64,000 nt of DNA from Hedera helix (taxonomy: Eukaryota; Streptophyta; Magnoliopsida; Apiales; Araliaceae): NCBI GenBank assembly GCA_947179155.2, contig OX359273.1, positions 15,099,001 through 15,163,000 of the forward strand. The letters are read 5' to 3'. The translations under genes were made by a program, and so were the position numbers. Under the pieces are notes generated by a model that ran no database searches, had not been told where the DNA came from, and worked only from the letters and a program-made list of their open reading frames with translations. Below are positions 1 through 12,499 of the stretch, one piece after another (the stretch's first letter is position 1; each line of letters starts with the position of its first letter).

Positions 1-3000
1 TCTTATTTTAGACTATAAATTAAAATTTTCTCTTAACTTTGTCCCCGGATCTTAACTTGATCTCAGTCTCAAAAATATACAAGCATCAACTTGTATTTCT
101 TCCGTATAAATGGATAAAACCATATATAACGGTCTAATTTTAACCTTAAGATTTAAATATTCTATAACTTTACATGTTCCAACATCCACGGAATTAAATC
201 ATTAGGACGGCTCTTGGGAACAGAGAATCTCGCGGTGAATGTTTGTATCTTCACCCGTGATAAATGTTTGCATCTTTATCCGTGACAAATGGTTGTATCT
301 TTGTCCGGTGCAAAATTCTCTTTCCGTACAGAACATTACCCAACTAGTTAAAACCCTCATTCGAAACATATTTGTTTATAGTGATATCTCTTCGTATCAA
401 TAATCCTACTTATATGGTATTCAGAATAGTAATAACAAGTTATACTTGGGTCCGAGGAACCTTAACGATGGATTTGACCAGTCAACATCGCTTAGTCCTG
501 TCTCGGATGTACAACACTCACAAGTTATTTACTGATCCTCATCCAGATAAGTAGATCATTATCAATACTATGTTAAGTCTTAACAATTCTAGGTTATAAC
601 ATAATAAAGACATAACAACATTCTGATGATAATAATTTATATCATTCATTCAATATTCGGTTACATGTTTGTTTGTTTGTATTACAACAGTCGTTATGAC
701 TTATACAAATACAAGTAATAAACATGAAAACCTAATCTACGCTTCATCTTTACGTTCATGATCTTCTTAACGTTCATCTTTAATCTGCAAATAAGGTTTT
801 ATTCGCAAGGATGAGCACGACGGCTCAGCAAGTCTAACATACAGCACATACGCAGTTTATACTTTCATATAAACTTTAACATGCATTGACTGAATATAAT
901 TCTACATTTAATATCACATATAACTCGCATTCCAACAATTTATATCACATTGACACACAAAGTGTATAAATCGTAAACATAACGCATAACAGTTAGAAGG
1001 CTTGTAAACATCAGTTAAAGACTTCACATATCATCTATTGCATAATAACATGACATTATACATCTCATTTATCATTTTAACAATACTAAACAAGTAGCAC
1101 ATAGCAAGAGTTAGAAGACTTGCCTTGAAACCATGTTAGGGTTTCCCGGGAAATCGTTAAACGCCTACAAAAAGGGTTACACGACCCCGAATGTTAGTTT
1201 ATCAAATTTTCCTTTTGAATAAGTCTTAGAATAACTTAACTAGACTATTTCCATAAGTGAAATTATTTGGAAAATTGGCTAACTCAAAAAACTCATTTTT
1301 AAGCCAAATTTTTGGATTTGGGCAAATTGTTGGACTGCCAGACCCCGGCTCGGTTAAACGGCTATAACTTCTTCGTTTTAAAACATTTTTTAGTCATTCA
1401 AAATTTCACGCGTTCGTAACTTCCGTATCTACAACTTTCATTCAGACCAAAGTTCAAGATTCCTTACTGATTTACACATATTTCCCAGTAATGGGACTGA
1501 TCTAAAACTGATTCATATTTCTGACCTCTTTTACAGTGACAGCCATAACTTTGTCATATGAAAATATTTTTGAGTGATTATTGGGTCTAAATTGCTTATA
1601 ATTTCATGATCTACAACTTTAATTTAGGTTGATAAGGCAGATTCAGACTTTAAAATTTCGGAAATTTGAAAAAATATTCTGCGAGTATATTAAGCTTAAC
1701 TTTCTTTGATCCGATTGGTAAAACATGATACCTCAAGCATTAATTTGCTAAGATAACATGTTCTAACACTCCGTATCACTTCATAACATAAAAATAACAA
1801 AATCATAAACCTACTTATATAAGATTTCATGACTTTTTCTCAAGAACACGAAGAACGAATCGAAGAACAAAGTTTCATCGTTCTTCGTTTCGACTACTAA
1901 AATTTGATGCCTCAAGCATTATTTAGCAAGGCCATCATGTTTCATCATCCCATAACACTAAATTACCAAATCATAAACCTACTTATGTAAAAATTATGAC
2001 TTTTGCTCAAGAACATACGAAGAACGAAAAATCGTACATAGTAACGACTTATGTTCTTGAGCTTTTGGATTTCATACTTGAAATAATTTGAGCATTATAA
2101 TATAAGTTTTAATTACTTATACGTATTTTATTAATAAAATTCATCATACAGTATTAATATGATGTCTCGTTTGACCCTCGAAGTTTTTCTTGAATTAATC
2201 TCGGATAATCTTCCGTATATTTTTCTCAAATAAACCTACCGGGCGACGCGATTGATAAATTTTTTTCATTCTAGACACTAATTATGATTGAATAATATAA
2301 TTAGGTATTAATCTGATAAATTTGATTATTCAAATTTAATGTCAACCTATCTCATGTTCCGTTTGATAAAAACAATACGGATGAATTATCAGTTTAATTA
2401 TATAACAGTCTGATTCCAACGAAATGGTTAACTTATACTGATTTAAAATTTTGATATTACTGAGTTTTGTTCTGAATGAACACTTTTCTGTAAAGTGAAA
2501 AGTCCAAAAGACTTGGCACGTTTTTCGGTGAACACTGTTTTTGGCGACCATTTCTCAGAAAATGGTTAGACGACCAAAAAGACAAAAATGATATTTATTT
2601 TTGTCTTTTCCCTATTTCGTCTTATTCCTGACGCGCTTTTCGAGAAAAACTTTTATTGCATATTACGCCTCGTTGTTGCATACAAACACTATATCCTTCA
2701 GCGGAACGTTCAAAAATGGAAAAAGTTTCCGTTTGAAGAGCGTTTTACGTTTTAATTTGGGAAAAATATTAGTGGCTCCCTGGTATCTATTCCCCGTATA
2801 AATGCTATATCGTGAAATGGAAAAAGTCCAAACGTTGAAAAGAACGTTCAAAAATACGACAAACGTTTTCTCGTAAATAGTGTCTTTTTCGTCTTTTTCT
2901 CAAGAAAATTTTATTGATTCCATGGCATCTAAACCTCATATTATCACTATGTCGTGAAATACAAGAAGTCCTACAGATGAAAGAAACGATCAAACGAATG

Positions 3001-3514
3001 AAAAAAAACGTTTCTTCATGAATAATACTTTTACACGTTTTTCGAGAAATAACTTTTACTGACTGTTACGTGTTTTCAAATCGTGGGAAGGTTGAATCCT
3101 TAAACGGAATGTCAATTTAACTTTCACATTTTGCTCGAGGGCCTAGGTTATTTCCTAGGGTTTAGACCCTAAGGTTAGGGTTTAGGTTTTAACTCTTTTT
3201 CCAATTTAGGTTTTTGCCCTAAATTGACTTCTGACTTTTAATAAGTGTTAAGGTTAACCACTCAAACCAAAACACAAAATCCTACACATAGATAATTGCT
3301 TACAACACATTTAAAAGCTGAATTCAAGCTTTACTAATCACATAACATGTTTAGGTAAAAGATTTTAACCTCTTTGTTATATACGATCGTAGTTTCGAGT
3401 CGTATATATTCTTTAAGATAGCTCAAGGTATACTTGAGCAATCGATCTTAGGTTTTGAATTGACAACCTTGCTTAGATCTTGTTAGATCACTTTGAAAAT
3501 ATTTGGGATATTAC
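1..3514 (-). mobile_element. LTR remnant of a Tekay/Del-like gypsy element, minus strand
   Basis: Read on the minus strand, the segment begins at 3514 with TGTAATATCCCAAATATTTTC, a start typical of plant gypsy LTRs. Inside it, 800-835 (ATGAGCA...CTCAGCAAG) resembles the reverse complement of the chromovirus LTR near 50340-50375, and 1350-1450 carries the 'agaagttatagc' type of text also seen near 48305. No open frame of note is present. I could not find the other LTR boundary, which may lie before position 1. The short frames in this stretch (60-70 codons) match nothing I know. The orientation is fairly safe; the extent is a guess. Confidence 0.42.
235..310. repeat. Three tandem copies of a 25-bp unit
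   Basis: Three imperfect copies of a unit of the form GTGAATGTTTGTATCTTCACCC follow one another at 235-259, 260-284 and 285-310. They lie inside the LTR-like stretch and probably belong to it. Confidence 0.7.
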
Positions 3515-3544
3515 ATCAGGTCACCTAAAGGAAGTATTTTAAGT

Positions 3545-4553
3545 TGAATAGCGGTAGTCAGCGGAACAGACAAGTTCTTCTTAACCCTAACTTGTATTTA
3601 TTGTTGTAAGTTTCCTTTAACTTTATTTACATTGAGTATTCAAATTATTGTTGAGCAAATTCTACACTCGTAGTTATTTGACAGAACTTAAAGTGAATTA
3701 ATTATCTAAAATTATTCCACCTCATTATTTGTTATTGTATTCGCACATAGTGCTTTTATAATTGTTATAGTTCATAAATTCACGAACTGTTTAAGGATGT
3801 CTAAGCTAATTGTTTCGGCTAGACAAATGCATGTTAAATTCATCTAATTGAATATTATAAAAGCTTATCCAAACCATTGGCTGGTGCAGATTCTTACAGT
3901 AAGACTGAGAAAGAACAACCCTAGTTAAAGGGGAGTTTTATATTGTCGGGTAACCGAATTTGCGTAAGAAATCTAAATGTTATGCATATACATAGGACAT
4001 GAGAGAACTGATCCCCTCGAGTGTCCCGTTATTTTTAACAAGGTGTCAGACATTGTATGTCCGTTCTACCTTAGTAGTAGTTCATGGTCCTTTGAGACCA
4101 CTCAACAGTAAAAAGTCAATATATTCTTTTATTGAACATTGATTCTTGTTATTTCACAATTGTTATCTATTGTTGAAACTCTCGAAGATAAATCTTTTTT
4201 ATTCATGATATATCATTTCTTATTTATTTAAACTTGTTGGGCAAAGTAGTTGCTCACCCTTGTTATATCATGAACTATTTTTAGTTAAGCCGAGTGATCT
4301 AAAGAGTACCACGACAAAAGAAAAATGAACGAATAGACGTAATTAGTTCGTACTATATGTGTAAATCTTTTGTAGTATAAGATAATGATGATATATTAAG
4401 GTTAGTGGAACCTGGGATTGAAGGTACGTTTTGAAATGAAATTATGTATGTTTTCCGCGAGTTATTGAAGTTTTAGTTTATGAATGTTTGTCAAGTGATA
4501 AATAGTGAGCACCGAACCCGAAGTTCAAGAGATCCGAATTTAGGACCGTCACA
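3545..4553 (+). mobile_element. Truncated chromovirus LTR, plus strand
   Basis: This stretch runs parallel to the last kilobase of the intact LTR that ends at 50698. Shared text includes 'caagttctt..taac..taacttgt', 'agttcatgaattcacgaactg'-like sequence, 'tccaaaccattg' and the terminal block '..gaacccga.gtt...ggatt..gg.cgtcaca'. It ends at 4553 with the same CGTCACA-type terminus as that LTR. No primer-binding site follows (4554 onwards reads ttaactccg), so it is a solo or truncated LTR, cut on its left by the minus-strand LTR that ends at 3514. Confidence 0.6.
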
Positions 4554-4695
4554 TTAACTCCGTCAGCCTAATTAACAATTTTTTGGCCGGAAAGTATCGT
4601 GTCAATGCACTCAAAGGTGCAATGCAAAGTGTATGTATAAATTGTCAGATGTAAAGTGCAAAATGAGTGTAAATTAGGAATACAAAATATATTTA

Positions 4696-4831
4696 TCTCT
4701 ATAAAATGCTCCCTCAGTTAAACAAATTCTTAATATCATTTAATCATTATTATCTCAACGAAAAAATTATTAAATATATTATATATACATACAAAACAGC
4801 AGCCCCTTGCCTTGCACGGGTATTAAACTAG
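4696..4831 (+). mobile_element. Small Helitron-like element (non-autonomous)
   Basis: The stretch starts TCTCTATAAAATGC after an A and ends GCACGGGTATTAAACTAG before a T. Known plant Helitrons start with TC, end with CTRG preceded by a short GC-rich hairpin, and insert between A and T. A decayed hairpin (CCCCTTGCCTTGCACGGG, 4803-4820) sits about 11 bp before the CTAG end. It has no coding content. The 3' end is convincing; the 5' end is chosen because it is the nearest A|TC with the common TCTCTATA start. Confidence 0.5.
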
Positions 4832-5534
4832 TTATATTTTTATTATCAATGATAAGTTTGAAATCTAGGAGTCTCTTTAAAGCCATTAGAGTAGCCATTG
4901 GAATAAAACATAACTTGATTTTACTGTTAATAATTGTTTATATATATTTTTTTTAAAAATAAAACACAATTGCTGATTTTTATTTATTATATTTTATAAT
5001 TAAAAATAATCTCTTCTTGATGTCAGGTAAATATAAAAAAAAATTAGCAAACACATTGTAGCACTGAATCATTCTAAGGGTTAGGCCAGAATCTTTAAAT
5101 TATTAAGCTATATTTTTGTATTTGTATCTCACCAGTATGGTACAGCGGCTCATTGCAAATTTACAAATTATTTATCAATTGATTGTCGAAAAAATTTCTT
5201 ATTACAATAATCTTTCCTTCTTTGATTACAATTTTCTTATTTACAAAGAACAAATTTTAATTATAAAACGCTTTTTGGTCACCACGCACCGTGCGTGTCA
5301 AAATGTTAGAATTTAAATTAAAAAAACAAATGTCTTTTATTTAAAAAAATTATAGACAAATTGTAAGATCAAGTTTTGTTTTATCTTGTAACTATTGTGT
5401 GTAAAAGGATAACACGGGTAGATAGCAAATATGTAAATTGAAATCTCAAATTATTAAGGATAAATTAGTTACCACAACTTGCTGGTGCATTAGTGACGCA
5501 TAAAAAAGCTAGCTACAACACAACAAAAAAGGAT

Positions 5535-5590
<56 letters not shown>

Positions 5591-5778
5591 CAGATAAAAC
5601 CAGAGCATAAACTAATTAAGCCTACAATTAACTAAAAAGGAAGAAAATGCTCTTGCACTGAAGCTAAAAGTAATTACAACACAAATTACACCGAGTTAAA
5701 ATTTGATGCATAATACCGTGTATACACTTACAGAACATGAAACTTTAATTCACTGCACAATCATATAATCCTTGGCTT
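4832..5778. other. AT-rich intergenic stretch, no gene seen
   Basis: No coding, RNA or element signature was found apart from the microsatellite at 5537-5582 and a small palindrome CACGCACCGTGCGTG (5284-5298). It also contains the 3' flank of the minus-strand host gene. Confidence 0.5.
5537..5582. repeat. (AT)23 microsatellite followed by a short (CA) run
   Basis: An uninterrupted AT dinucleotide run is followed by ACACACACC. TA-rich runs matter in this window because the younger pararetrovirus copy sits in one; this run shows no insert. Confidence 0.95.
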
Positions 5779-6138
5779 TTATTTTCTACTGTGGAAAGGA
5801 AACCAACGTTCACGTAAAGAATCCCTGTGAGAGATCATGTACAAAAGAAACACAAGCAAAATCCCAACTCCCCACGGAGACGCTCCAGCTCTAAGTATAG
5901 AATCATGTCCCAGCAGCGACACGAAGTACGGAGCACCATTCGGGTCATAGCTCGATAACCAACGAAGAACAAGGAGAAGAATCACAGGAGAGACCATAAG
6001 AATAAGCTTTAAATTATCCATTACGCCCTCAAACATAGGCTCATGGTTTATGTACCATATTAGGCCTAAGAAAAACAAAAGAATGGCTAAGGTATATCGG
6101 AGGTAGTCATAGTAAGAATAGTTGTAATATCTATCCAT
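5779..6138 (-). CDS. Small three-helix plant membrane protein, function unknown
   Basis: The 119-residue protein has three hydrophobic stretches at about residues 14-30, 42-61 and 88-102. The N-terminus is rich in Tyr and Asp (YYNYSYYDYLRY). The motif SPWGVGILLVFLL opens the third helix and the C-terminus is basic (RERWFPFHSRK). I recognise this pattern as a small plant-specific family of uncharacterised membrane proteins (Tyr-rich N-end, EPMFEG after helix 1, SPWG before helix 3, RWFP at the end), but know no gene symbol or role. The start at 6138 has a good plant context (AACATGG) and the frame ends in TAA. The gene has one exon, with transposon-free DNA on both sides. It is the only frame here with the composition of a maintained host gene. 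Membrane location is inferred from hydrophobicity; there is no obvious cleavable signal peptide. Confidence 0.85.
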   Translation of the reverse strand: MDRYYNYSYYDYLRYTLAILLFFLGLIWYINHEPMFEGVMDNLKLILMVSPVILLLVLRWLSSYDPNGAPYFVSLLGHDSILRAGASPWGVGILLVFLLYMISHRDSLRERWFPFHSRK

Positions 6139-6196
6139 GTTGAAGAAAATAGGGTTTTTTTTCCAGTTTGTTATGTGATCAAGTTTTGGTTGTGTG

Positions 6197-6303
6197 TCTA
6201 AATAGGGGAAGAGAGAAACTGTTGATGATCTTTTCCTAGGATGATGAGCTGGTATGTTTTTGTGGTTAAAAAGTTTTGAGGCGAAAATAGTATATATATA
6301 TAG
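6197..6303 (-). promoter_or_regulatory. Candidate TATA elements of the membrane-protein gene
   Basis: Two candidates lie upstream of the start at 6138. One is CCTATTTAG on the minus strand near 6197-6206, about 60 bp upstream. The other is a TATATATATA run at 6290-6302, about 155 bp upstream, which would leave a leader of about 120 nt. The sequence does not decide between them. Confidence 0.35.
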
Positions 6304-7433
6304 GGACTTTTAATCTTGAAATTATATACTTCAAATAAAGTTTCAACACTATTTATCGATTTCGATTATGGTCCTTGTTATTTTTTCTAACATAGGGACT
6401 GTTGCTTTAGAATATATACACGCACGCGAAGGAAATTGATATTTTCATAAATAGAGTATCATATTTTTGTAAGTTTTTTTTATATAAATGAGTATGAGAT
6501 TTATTTAATATATTTATGTGAAATAAATCTTATAAAATTATTGTTTGTGAAAATATTAATTGTCTAAAAAAGAATATGAGAGTATGTGTTTTAAACACAA
6601 ATAAACCATTAATAAAAATGACAAAATGTTAAAATTGTTATTAATAAAATCTCTTAAATAATACGACATAAAAATTTGTGTATTTTAAGAACATATATAC
6701 TCTATGTGTACATGTATATTTTTCATAAGTAGTGTTTGGTTCATATTAAATTAATATAATATTTTTATAATACAGTAGACTATTACATTGATTCGACATG
6801 TTTTTGATTTGATTTACCTATTACATGTATTATTAGTCAATTACCGGCGTAATACGATTATGTTTATTTGAATATTTTTCATTACGGCCACCAATGAATA
6901 TATTGCTCATTACGTCCGTAATGCAATATCTCATAAAAGATAAAATAATAATGATTATAATTAATTTGATCTTTTGACTTATAATTTAATTTATTCATTA
7001 CATACAATTACTTAATTTAGTGAATCAAACAAAATTTTAAACATAATATAATAATATTATAATTATTATATACAAATATCAAAAATAAATTAAATAAATT
7101 TGTTTTATTAATTTATTATTATTATATTATAATTTTATTATATTATATAAACTATTGCATTATATTAAATTTCGATTCGACAACCAACCTCCAGCAAGTG
7201 CAGGTAATCAAAACCAATTAGAAAATGCACGTACGACACGCGTCATCCTACCGACATGAACAAGATTAAGGGGATGATAAAAATATCTACTCTTTTTTGC
7301 TGAAAGAAAAATATCTACTCTACTACTAACTGTACTAAGGAATGAATAGGCCAATAGGCCAACTTACCGACACGAGTCATCCTACCGACGTGAATCACTC
7401 TTCTAGTTCAATACTTACACGGAGGGGTGTTTA
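6304..7433. other. AT-rich intergenic stretch, no gene seen
   Basis: No open frame of interest. A block of about 25 bp (cgacacg.gtcatcctaccgac.tgaa) occurs twice, near 7236-7261 and 7368-7393, flanking about 105 bp; it may be a small local duplication. Confidence 0.5.
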
Positions 7434-7900
7434 TAAAAAATTGAATTGATATCAAAAAAATATTGAATCGGTATTAAATTTAAATTATTATTAAAATAAG
7501 AATTGGTATTGATATTAAATTATCAATTTTGATACCAGTTTAGTATAAATTTGATTGGATTTTTTTGATTCGATTTTTAATTTATACTGATTGATAATAT
7601 ATATAATTATAATTTATAAATAATAATTATATATTAATTTATTTATAAATTATAATAATCTATATTATTATATATATAATTATTATATATATTATAATAA
7701 TTAATATAAATTTAATATTATATTATTTATTTCGATTCTTTCGGTATACCGATTTTTACAGAAATTCAAATTATCCATACCGCTACCGGTACAGAAAAAT
7801 ATAAAAAACCAACAAAACTGGTAAGGAAAAAAACCGGTACCACCTATACAGGTACCCGGTTCGATAAAAAATCGAAAAAAATGAATTTTTTGGACACCCG
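7434..7900. mobile_element. MITE-like element with terminal inverted repeats (hAT-type text)
   Basis: The left end GGGGTGTTTATAAAAAATTG and the right end, whose reverse complement begins GGGTGTCCAAAAAATTCATT, form imperfect inverted repeats of about 20 bp. The inside is rich in CCGGTA, GGTACC and GGTTCG words (7780-7865). Plant elements with GGGGTGTTCA-type ends and this internal text are widespread non-autonomous hAT-like elements. I could not recognise an 8-bp target duplication, so the class is an inference. No coding content. Confidence 0.45.
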
Positions 7901-10900
7901 TATTTGCCCGGGCTCTTTTAATATATATATATTTTTAATAAAAATTTATTTTTTAATATAACTATAAAAAAATAAAAAAAAAATTAGTTATTATTAATAT
8001 TTAAATTCTATTTAAACTTATTCATTAAGATATTAAGAATTATTTATGAAATTTAAACTATCATAATAGTTTGTTTAGGGTATTTTCCTTGTGTCTAATA
8101 AATTAATAATTAATGTTGTTTGGGAAACAAAAACAATAACCATATAAATTGTCTAAAAAATATTTTAAAATTTTATAATTCTAAAAAAAAATAAAACTAT
8201 TAATCCTATACTGTCTGATTAACCTCAACTCTTAGTAGGGGTTTGAAATAATTATTTAGTTTAATGTTGGGACTTGTTTATTGTAGTGTTTAATTTTAAT
8301 TAAAAAAAGATTTAGTTTAAGAAGAAGTTTAAAAAAAGAATATATATTTATTAAATTTAGATATTTTATTAGTAGAAGAAGTTTTAAAATATTAAAGACT
8401 ATGAGAGCGCTTTATTTTGTGAGGAGAAACTCTCTCTCACTATATATATATATAGTCACACACAACACACACATAACACTACTATTTATATATATATATA
8501 TATATAGTCACACACAACACACACATAACACTACTATTTGATAGAATGCAGTCATCTGTGATGTATTTTTCGCATCTATCTGGTTCATTTCTTTTTGGAG
8601 TTTTGTTAACCATTGATTCTTCGTCTCTTGAATATTTGAATTCTAATTATTGATCTTTGTTACTAGAAATAACTTTCACTTTATTTTCTTGAACAATAAA
8701 TTATTACTCTATATTTCATAGTATTATTATTTTTGTATAATATTATATATAATTGTAGGGTTATTGAAGCATATATTTTTATTATTTTTTTACTTTTGCA
8801 TACTAAAAGTTAATTTATGAATATTTTTACATATAGTTGATATATATTAAAACTAAAATAATGTTAAAATTATAATAATGTTATCTTAATTTTAATTAAA
8901 CATATATTACTTATTAATATTTCTTGAGTTATTTTAATGAATGTTATTATAATGCGTGTCGTAAAAATACTAAACTAATTTTGTAAAAATTTAAGTCAAA
9001 AATATTATTAATTTTTGACCGGTGCAAGCTGGTGCGGTGCGATTCAAAATATAAAGCGATCGTTGTGGTTTAGGTATAAAAAAAAAAATTAAACTGTTAT
9101 TGGTAAAATGTAGCTCTGATTCAATTTTATTTAATATTGACGCGGTTCCAAATCATTGAAAACTACCATTGTCATCCCTATCTACAATGAATAATCAGAA
9201 AACTAATAATTTTAAGTAGTTTATAATTCACTCACTTATTAAAAATTAAGAATAGAATAAAACAAGTAAATTAAATGGAATACTAATTACTACTAACAAC
9301 ATCATATTATTATTCTTCATGATTATCCTAGTCAATTAAAGTTTAAGCATCACAGTTTTGCAAGTATTTATACGAGGAAGTAAGGCAGGCGTATAATATT
9401 TTCTGCTTTAGGATTATGAGTAGGGAAATTAACAAAGTGTCACATAGAGAGGAATATGCGAATGCCGAAGGATTGTCTTGAAGAAAGAGAGGAAATAATG
9501 GATCTACTGCATGTGTTAGTATTTTTGATACATGCATGTTAGTACCAGACGTGTAGCCACTCACACTTTCAGAATATGTATATTTTGACTATAAGGATTT
9601 ATTTTTTCTTTTTCTTTAGTGACTTTTAGAGCTCTTTAATTATTATATCTTAAATATATTATTTAGAAATTACTCTTTAGTTGATGATGCCACCACTACA
9701 TATTTTTCACATCCATAATGCTATGAATTTGATTGAACGCTGCCTGCACAAACATCTAACCATATCATTAATTGAAATTGAACATTACATAATTAATTAA
9801 AGAAAAACAACTTCAGCTTTGGATAAGTATAACTTTACTCCATATAGCTAGAGAGGTATTAATTAATAGAGTATATAAAGAAACACTGCACCCTGAGTTT
9901 GGATCAGCTGTTCAAAATAATGCATGTTTCATCACTTTATATATTTTTATAAAATGGCAAAAGATACATTTAAAAAATTGATATTTTTATAAAAATAAAA
10001 TTAATATTTTTATAAGATCTCACTCACATAAATAATGAGTGAGGTTCACTCTCATGTGAATGAGGTCTTGCGAAATTATCAATTTTTTAAATTTAAAACT
10101 TTTAAACTCTTAATATATGTGGAGGTCATTCGTTTGGAGATTGCGTGGTACTAGTAAGTCCTTTAAATTCAGTAGAGACGAGTAGAATACTTGGAAAAAG
10201 TAACAACTTAGTACTTCTTCTGCCCACAAACGAGTTAAGGGTCTTCCATGTGACACGTATACAACGTGGAGTTGTCATTATTAACCAGTGATTGTGATCG
10301 GAGTCGAACTATTACTTTCACACCGCATTTGTAATCACAGGAGCAGCACCACATTTTGTGTAAATTACAAAGCTGGCATCGGTTGCCGGGCTTTTGGATA
10401 CAAGGATTGGCCTATTCCAAGTAAAGATAAGCCTATTTACTTGTAGAATATGAGAAATTGAAATAAGCAGAAACGGGGGAATCTTTTAAAGTGGAAAGGG
10501 CAACTAAACTTCGTATACAAAGGAACTGAACTGGTCACAACTCAAAAGAAATGATGTATTAATGAGTTTGGTGGTAATTTTTTAAGATAATTTTTTTATT
10601 AACAAATAAAAGAACCCAATTAAAAACAAATTATAAATAAATAAAATAACGCCGTGCTTCAAAAAAAAAAAAAACAAAGGAAGAATTAATCACCAGTAAT
10701 TAACATGACGACTAATCAGAGATATTTGTTAACCTCTTTATTTTACATTACTCGATTGGAAGTTCTTGGTCCTCTTTGTTGTAGTAAGTGATTGGCTCCC
10801 AACTGTTTTCAGAGTTCCATATCAAAATACAATCCGGCCAATGCGCTGTGCTTCAAAAATATATATGATACGTAAACACTTGCAAAAGACGAGAATCAAT

Positions 10901-11579
10901 TGAAATCTAAATTTGGGAGAGTAAAGCTCATATAAAACCCAATGAAAATACAAAATAAATAATTGCTTCAATTTATAAAACCCAAATTCAGATTATTTAA
11001 CATATACAAATAAATTACCTGATACGTTGACCGAGTAATATATCTAATTTTAATTGTGTTTAGCATATATAGTTGATATATGAATACCTTGTTGTAGGAT
11101 AAAAAATTTGTAATATATAACAACTATAAATCAAAGAAAAAAAAAATCAAAGTGAAAGAGAGAAAATTTTTTTTAGAAGAATAGGGAAAATTTTTATTGA
11201 CAATTACAAATGTTCCATACCTTCCTTCATGTGGAAAATAGGGAGGGAGAGAGAAGAGCGGCACCAGAGTAATATAAGAGCACCCGTATTGTGTACGGGT
11301 TATCAAGTTTGTTAATTGAAAAGCAAAAAATGGACCTTGTAATGAATAGAACAATTTTGATATGATTCTGACTGGGGCAACATCAAACGTTAAGGATTTA
11401 ATTCAAATTGCTATCAAAATCTAGGCTGAGTAGTTCATGAAAAACTTTATTTGTATAATCCAAGTGATTTGGGCTGAAAATAAAGGAAATTAAATAGAGT
11501 TCTTTACAGTAATATACAACAATTAAGAAAAAAATACAGGATTAGTGCATTCACAAAATAATTATAAAAAGAGTACACA
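7901..11579. other. Intergenic stretch without recognisable gene
   Basis: AT-rich DNA. It holds the duplication at 8441-8539 and a stretch at about 9015-9180 with 'ggtgcggtgcgattcaaa' and 'gcggttccaaatcattgaaa' ending in CATTGTCATCCCT, which resembles the ends of another hAT-like MITE, although a clear inverted partner was not found. Frames of 73 codons at 9343-9564 and 76 codons at 11124-11354 (both minus) have no recognisable motif and are not called. Confidence 0.5.
8441..8539. repeat. Direct tandem duplication of a TA plus CACA block
   Basis: A unit made of a (TA) run, TAGTCACACACAACACACAC and ATAACACTACTATTT occurs twice in a row, at 8441-8487 and 8488-8539. The copies differ only in the length of the TA run, so the duplication is recent. 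Confidence 0.9.
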
Positions 11580-12269
11580 TTTTGACACAGCTGCTTCACA
11601 ACTCACGCAGCTGCGTTGAAATTTTCTGTGTCCCGAAATCAAAAAAATACTTTGGTTACCTCCATAATAGTGTTTGGTTACCTCTATACTAATGTTTGGT
11701 TACCTCAACTCGCCTTTTGACGCAGCTGCTTCACAACTCACGCAGCTGCGTTGAAATCTTCTGACACAGTTGCTTCACATATCACGCAGCTGCGTCTAAA
11801 AAATCACCATAATAGTGTTTGGTTACATCCATAATAATATTTGGTTACCTCCATAATAGTGTTTGGTTACCTCAACTCACTTTTTGACGCAGTTACTTCA
11901 CAACTCACGCAGCTGCGTTGAAATTTTCTGTATCCCGAAATCAAAAAAATACTTTGGTTACCTCCATAATAGTGTTTGGTTACCTCTATACTAGTGTTTG
12001 GTTATCTCAACTCGCATTTTGACGCAGTTGCTTCACAACTCACGCAGCTGCATTGAAATTTTCTGACACAACTGCTTCACATATCACGCAACTGCGTTTA
12101 AAAAATCATCATAATAGTGTTTGGTTACCTCCATAATAGTATTTGGTTACCTCCATACTAGTGTTTGGTTATCTCAACTCGCCTTTTGACGCAACTGTTT
12201 CACAACTCACGCAGCTGCGTTAAAATCTTTCTGACACAGCTGCTTTGCATATCACGCAGCTGCGTCAAA
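11580..12269. repeat. 302-bp higher-order tandem repeat with CGCAGCTGCG palindromes
   Basis: Blocks starting TTTTGACRCAG begin at 11580, 11715, 11882, 12017 and 12184, giving alternating spacings of 135, 167, 135 and 167 bp. Two related sub-blocks therefore alternate in a 302-bp unit present about 2.3 times. Each sub-block pairs a palindromic part (CGCAGCTGC..TCACGCAGCTGCG) with runs of TTTGGTTACCTCCATAATAG. The array opens with TTTGACACAGCTGC and closes with GCAGCTGCGTCAAA, 13 of 14 bases as an inverted repeat, so the array may be a fold-back element. No coding frame spans it, and no target duplication was recognised. Confidence 0.85.
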
Positions 12270-12499
12270 TTTCAAATTAAAGGAATAACAATGTACTACT
12301 TTGAAAATTAAATAATAAAAATGTATTAATTCTGTAAATATTTTTTAGATGCAATTTTATTGTAATTTTTTCTAAAAATATACTAAGAAATGTAAATCTT
12401 CCAATTAAATATGAGAGTTGATCAAAAGTTAATTAACTTTGTTCAAGCAATTGGGTCAAGCCCAAATAAAGCATAACATTATCCATCTCAAACCCTTTT

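Noticed and set aside
372..554. 60-codon frame on the plus strand
   Set aside because: No motif, lies inside LTR-like DNA, and length is within chance for this composition.
9015..9180. Second hAT-like MITE
   Set aside because: The right end looks plausible, but no matching inverted left end or target duplication was found.
9343..9564. 73-codon minus-strand frame
   Set aside because: No recognisable motif and no promoter or start context; composition is that of its AT-rich surroundings.
11124..11354. 76-codon minus-strand frame ending in a Phe run
   Set aside because: The Phe-rich end is a translation of an A-rich tract; no family pattern.
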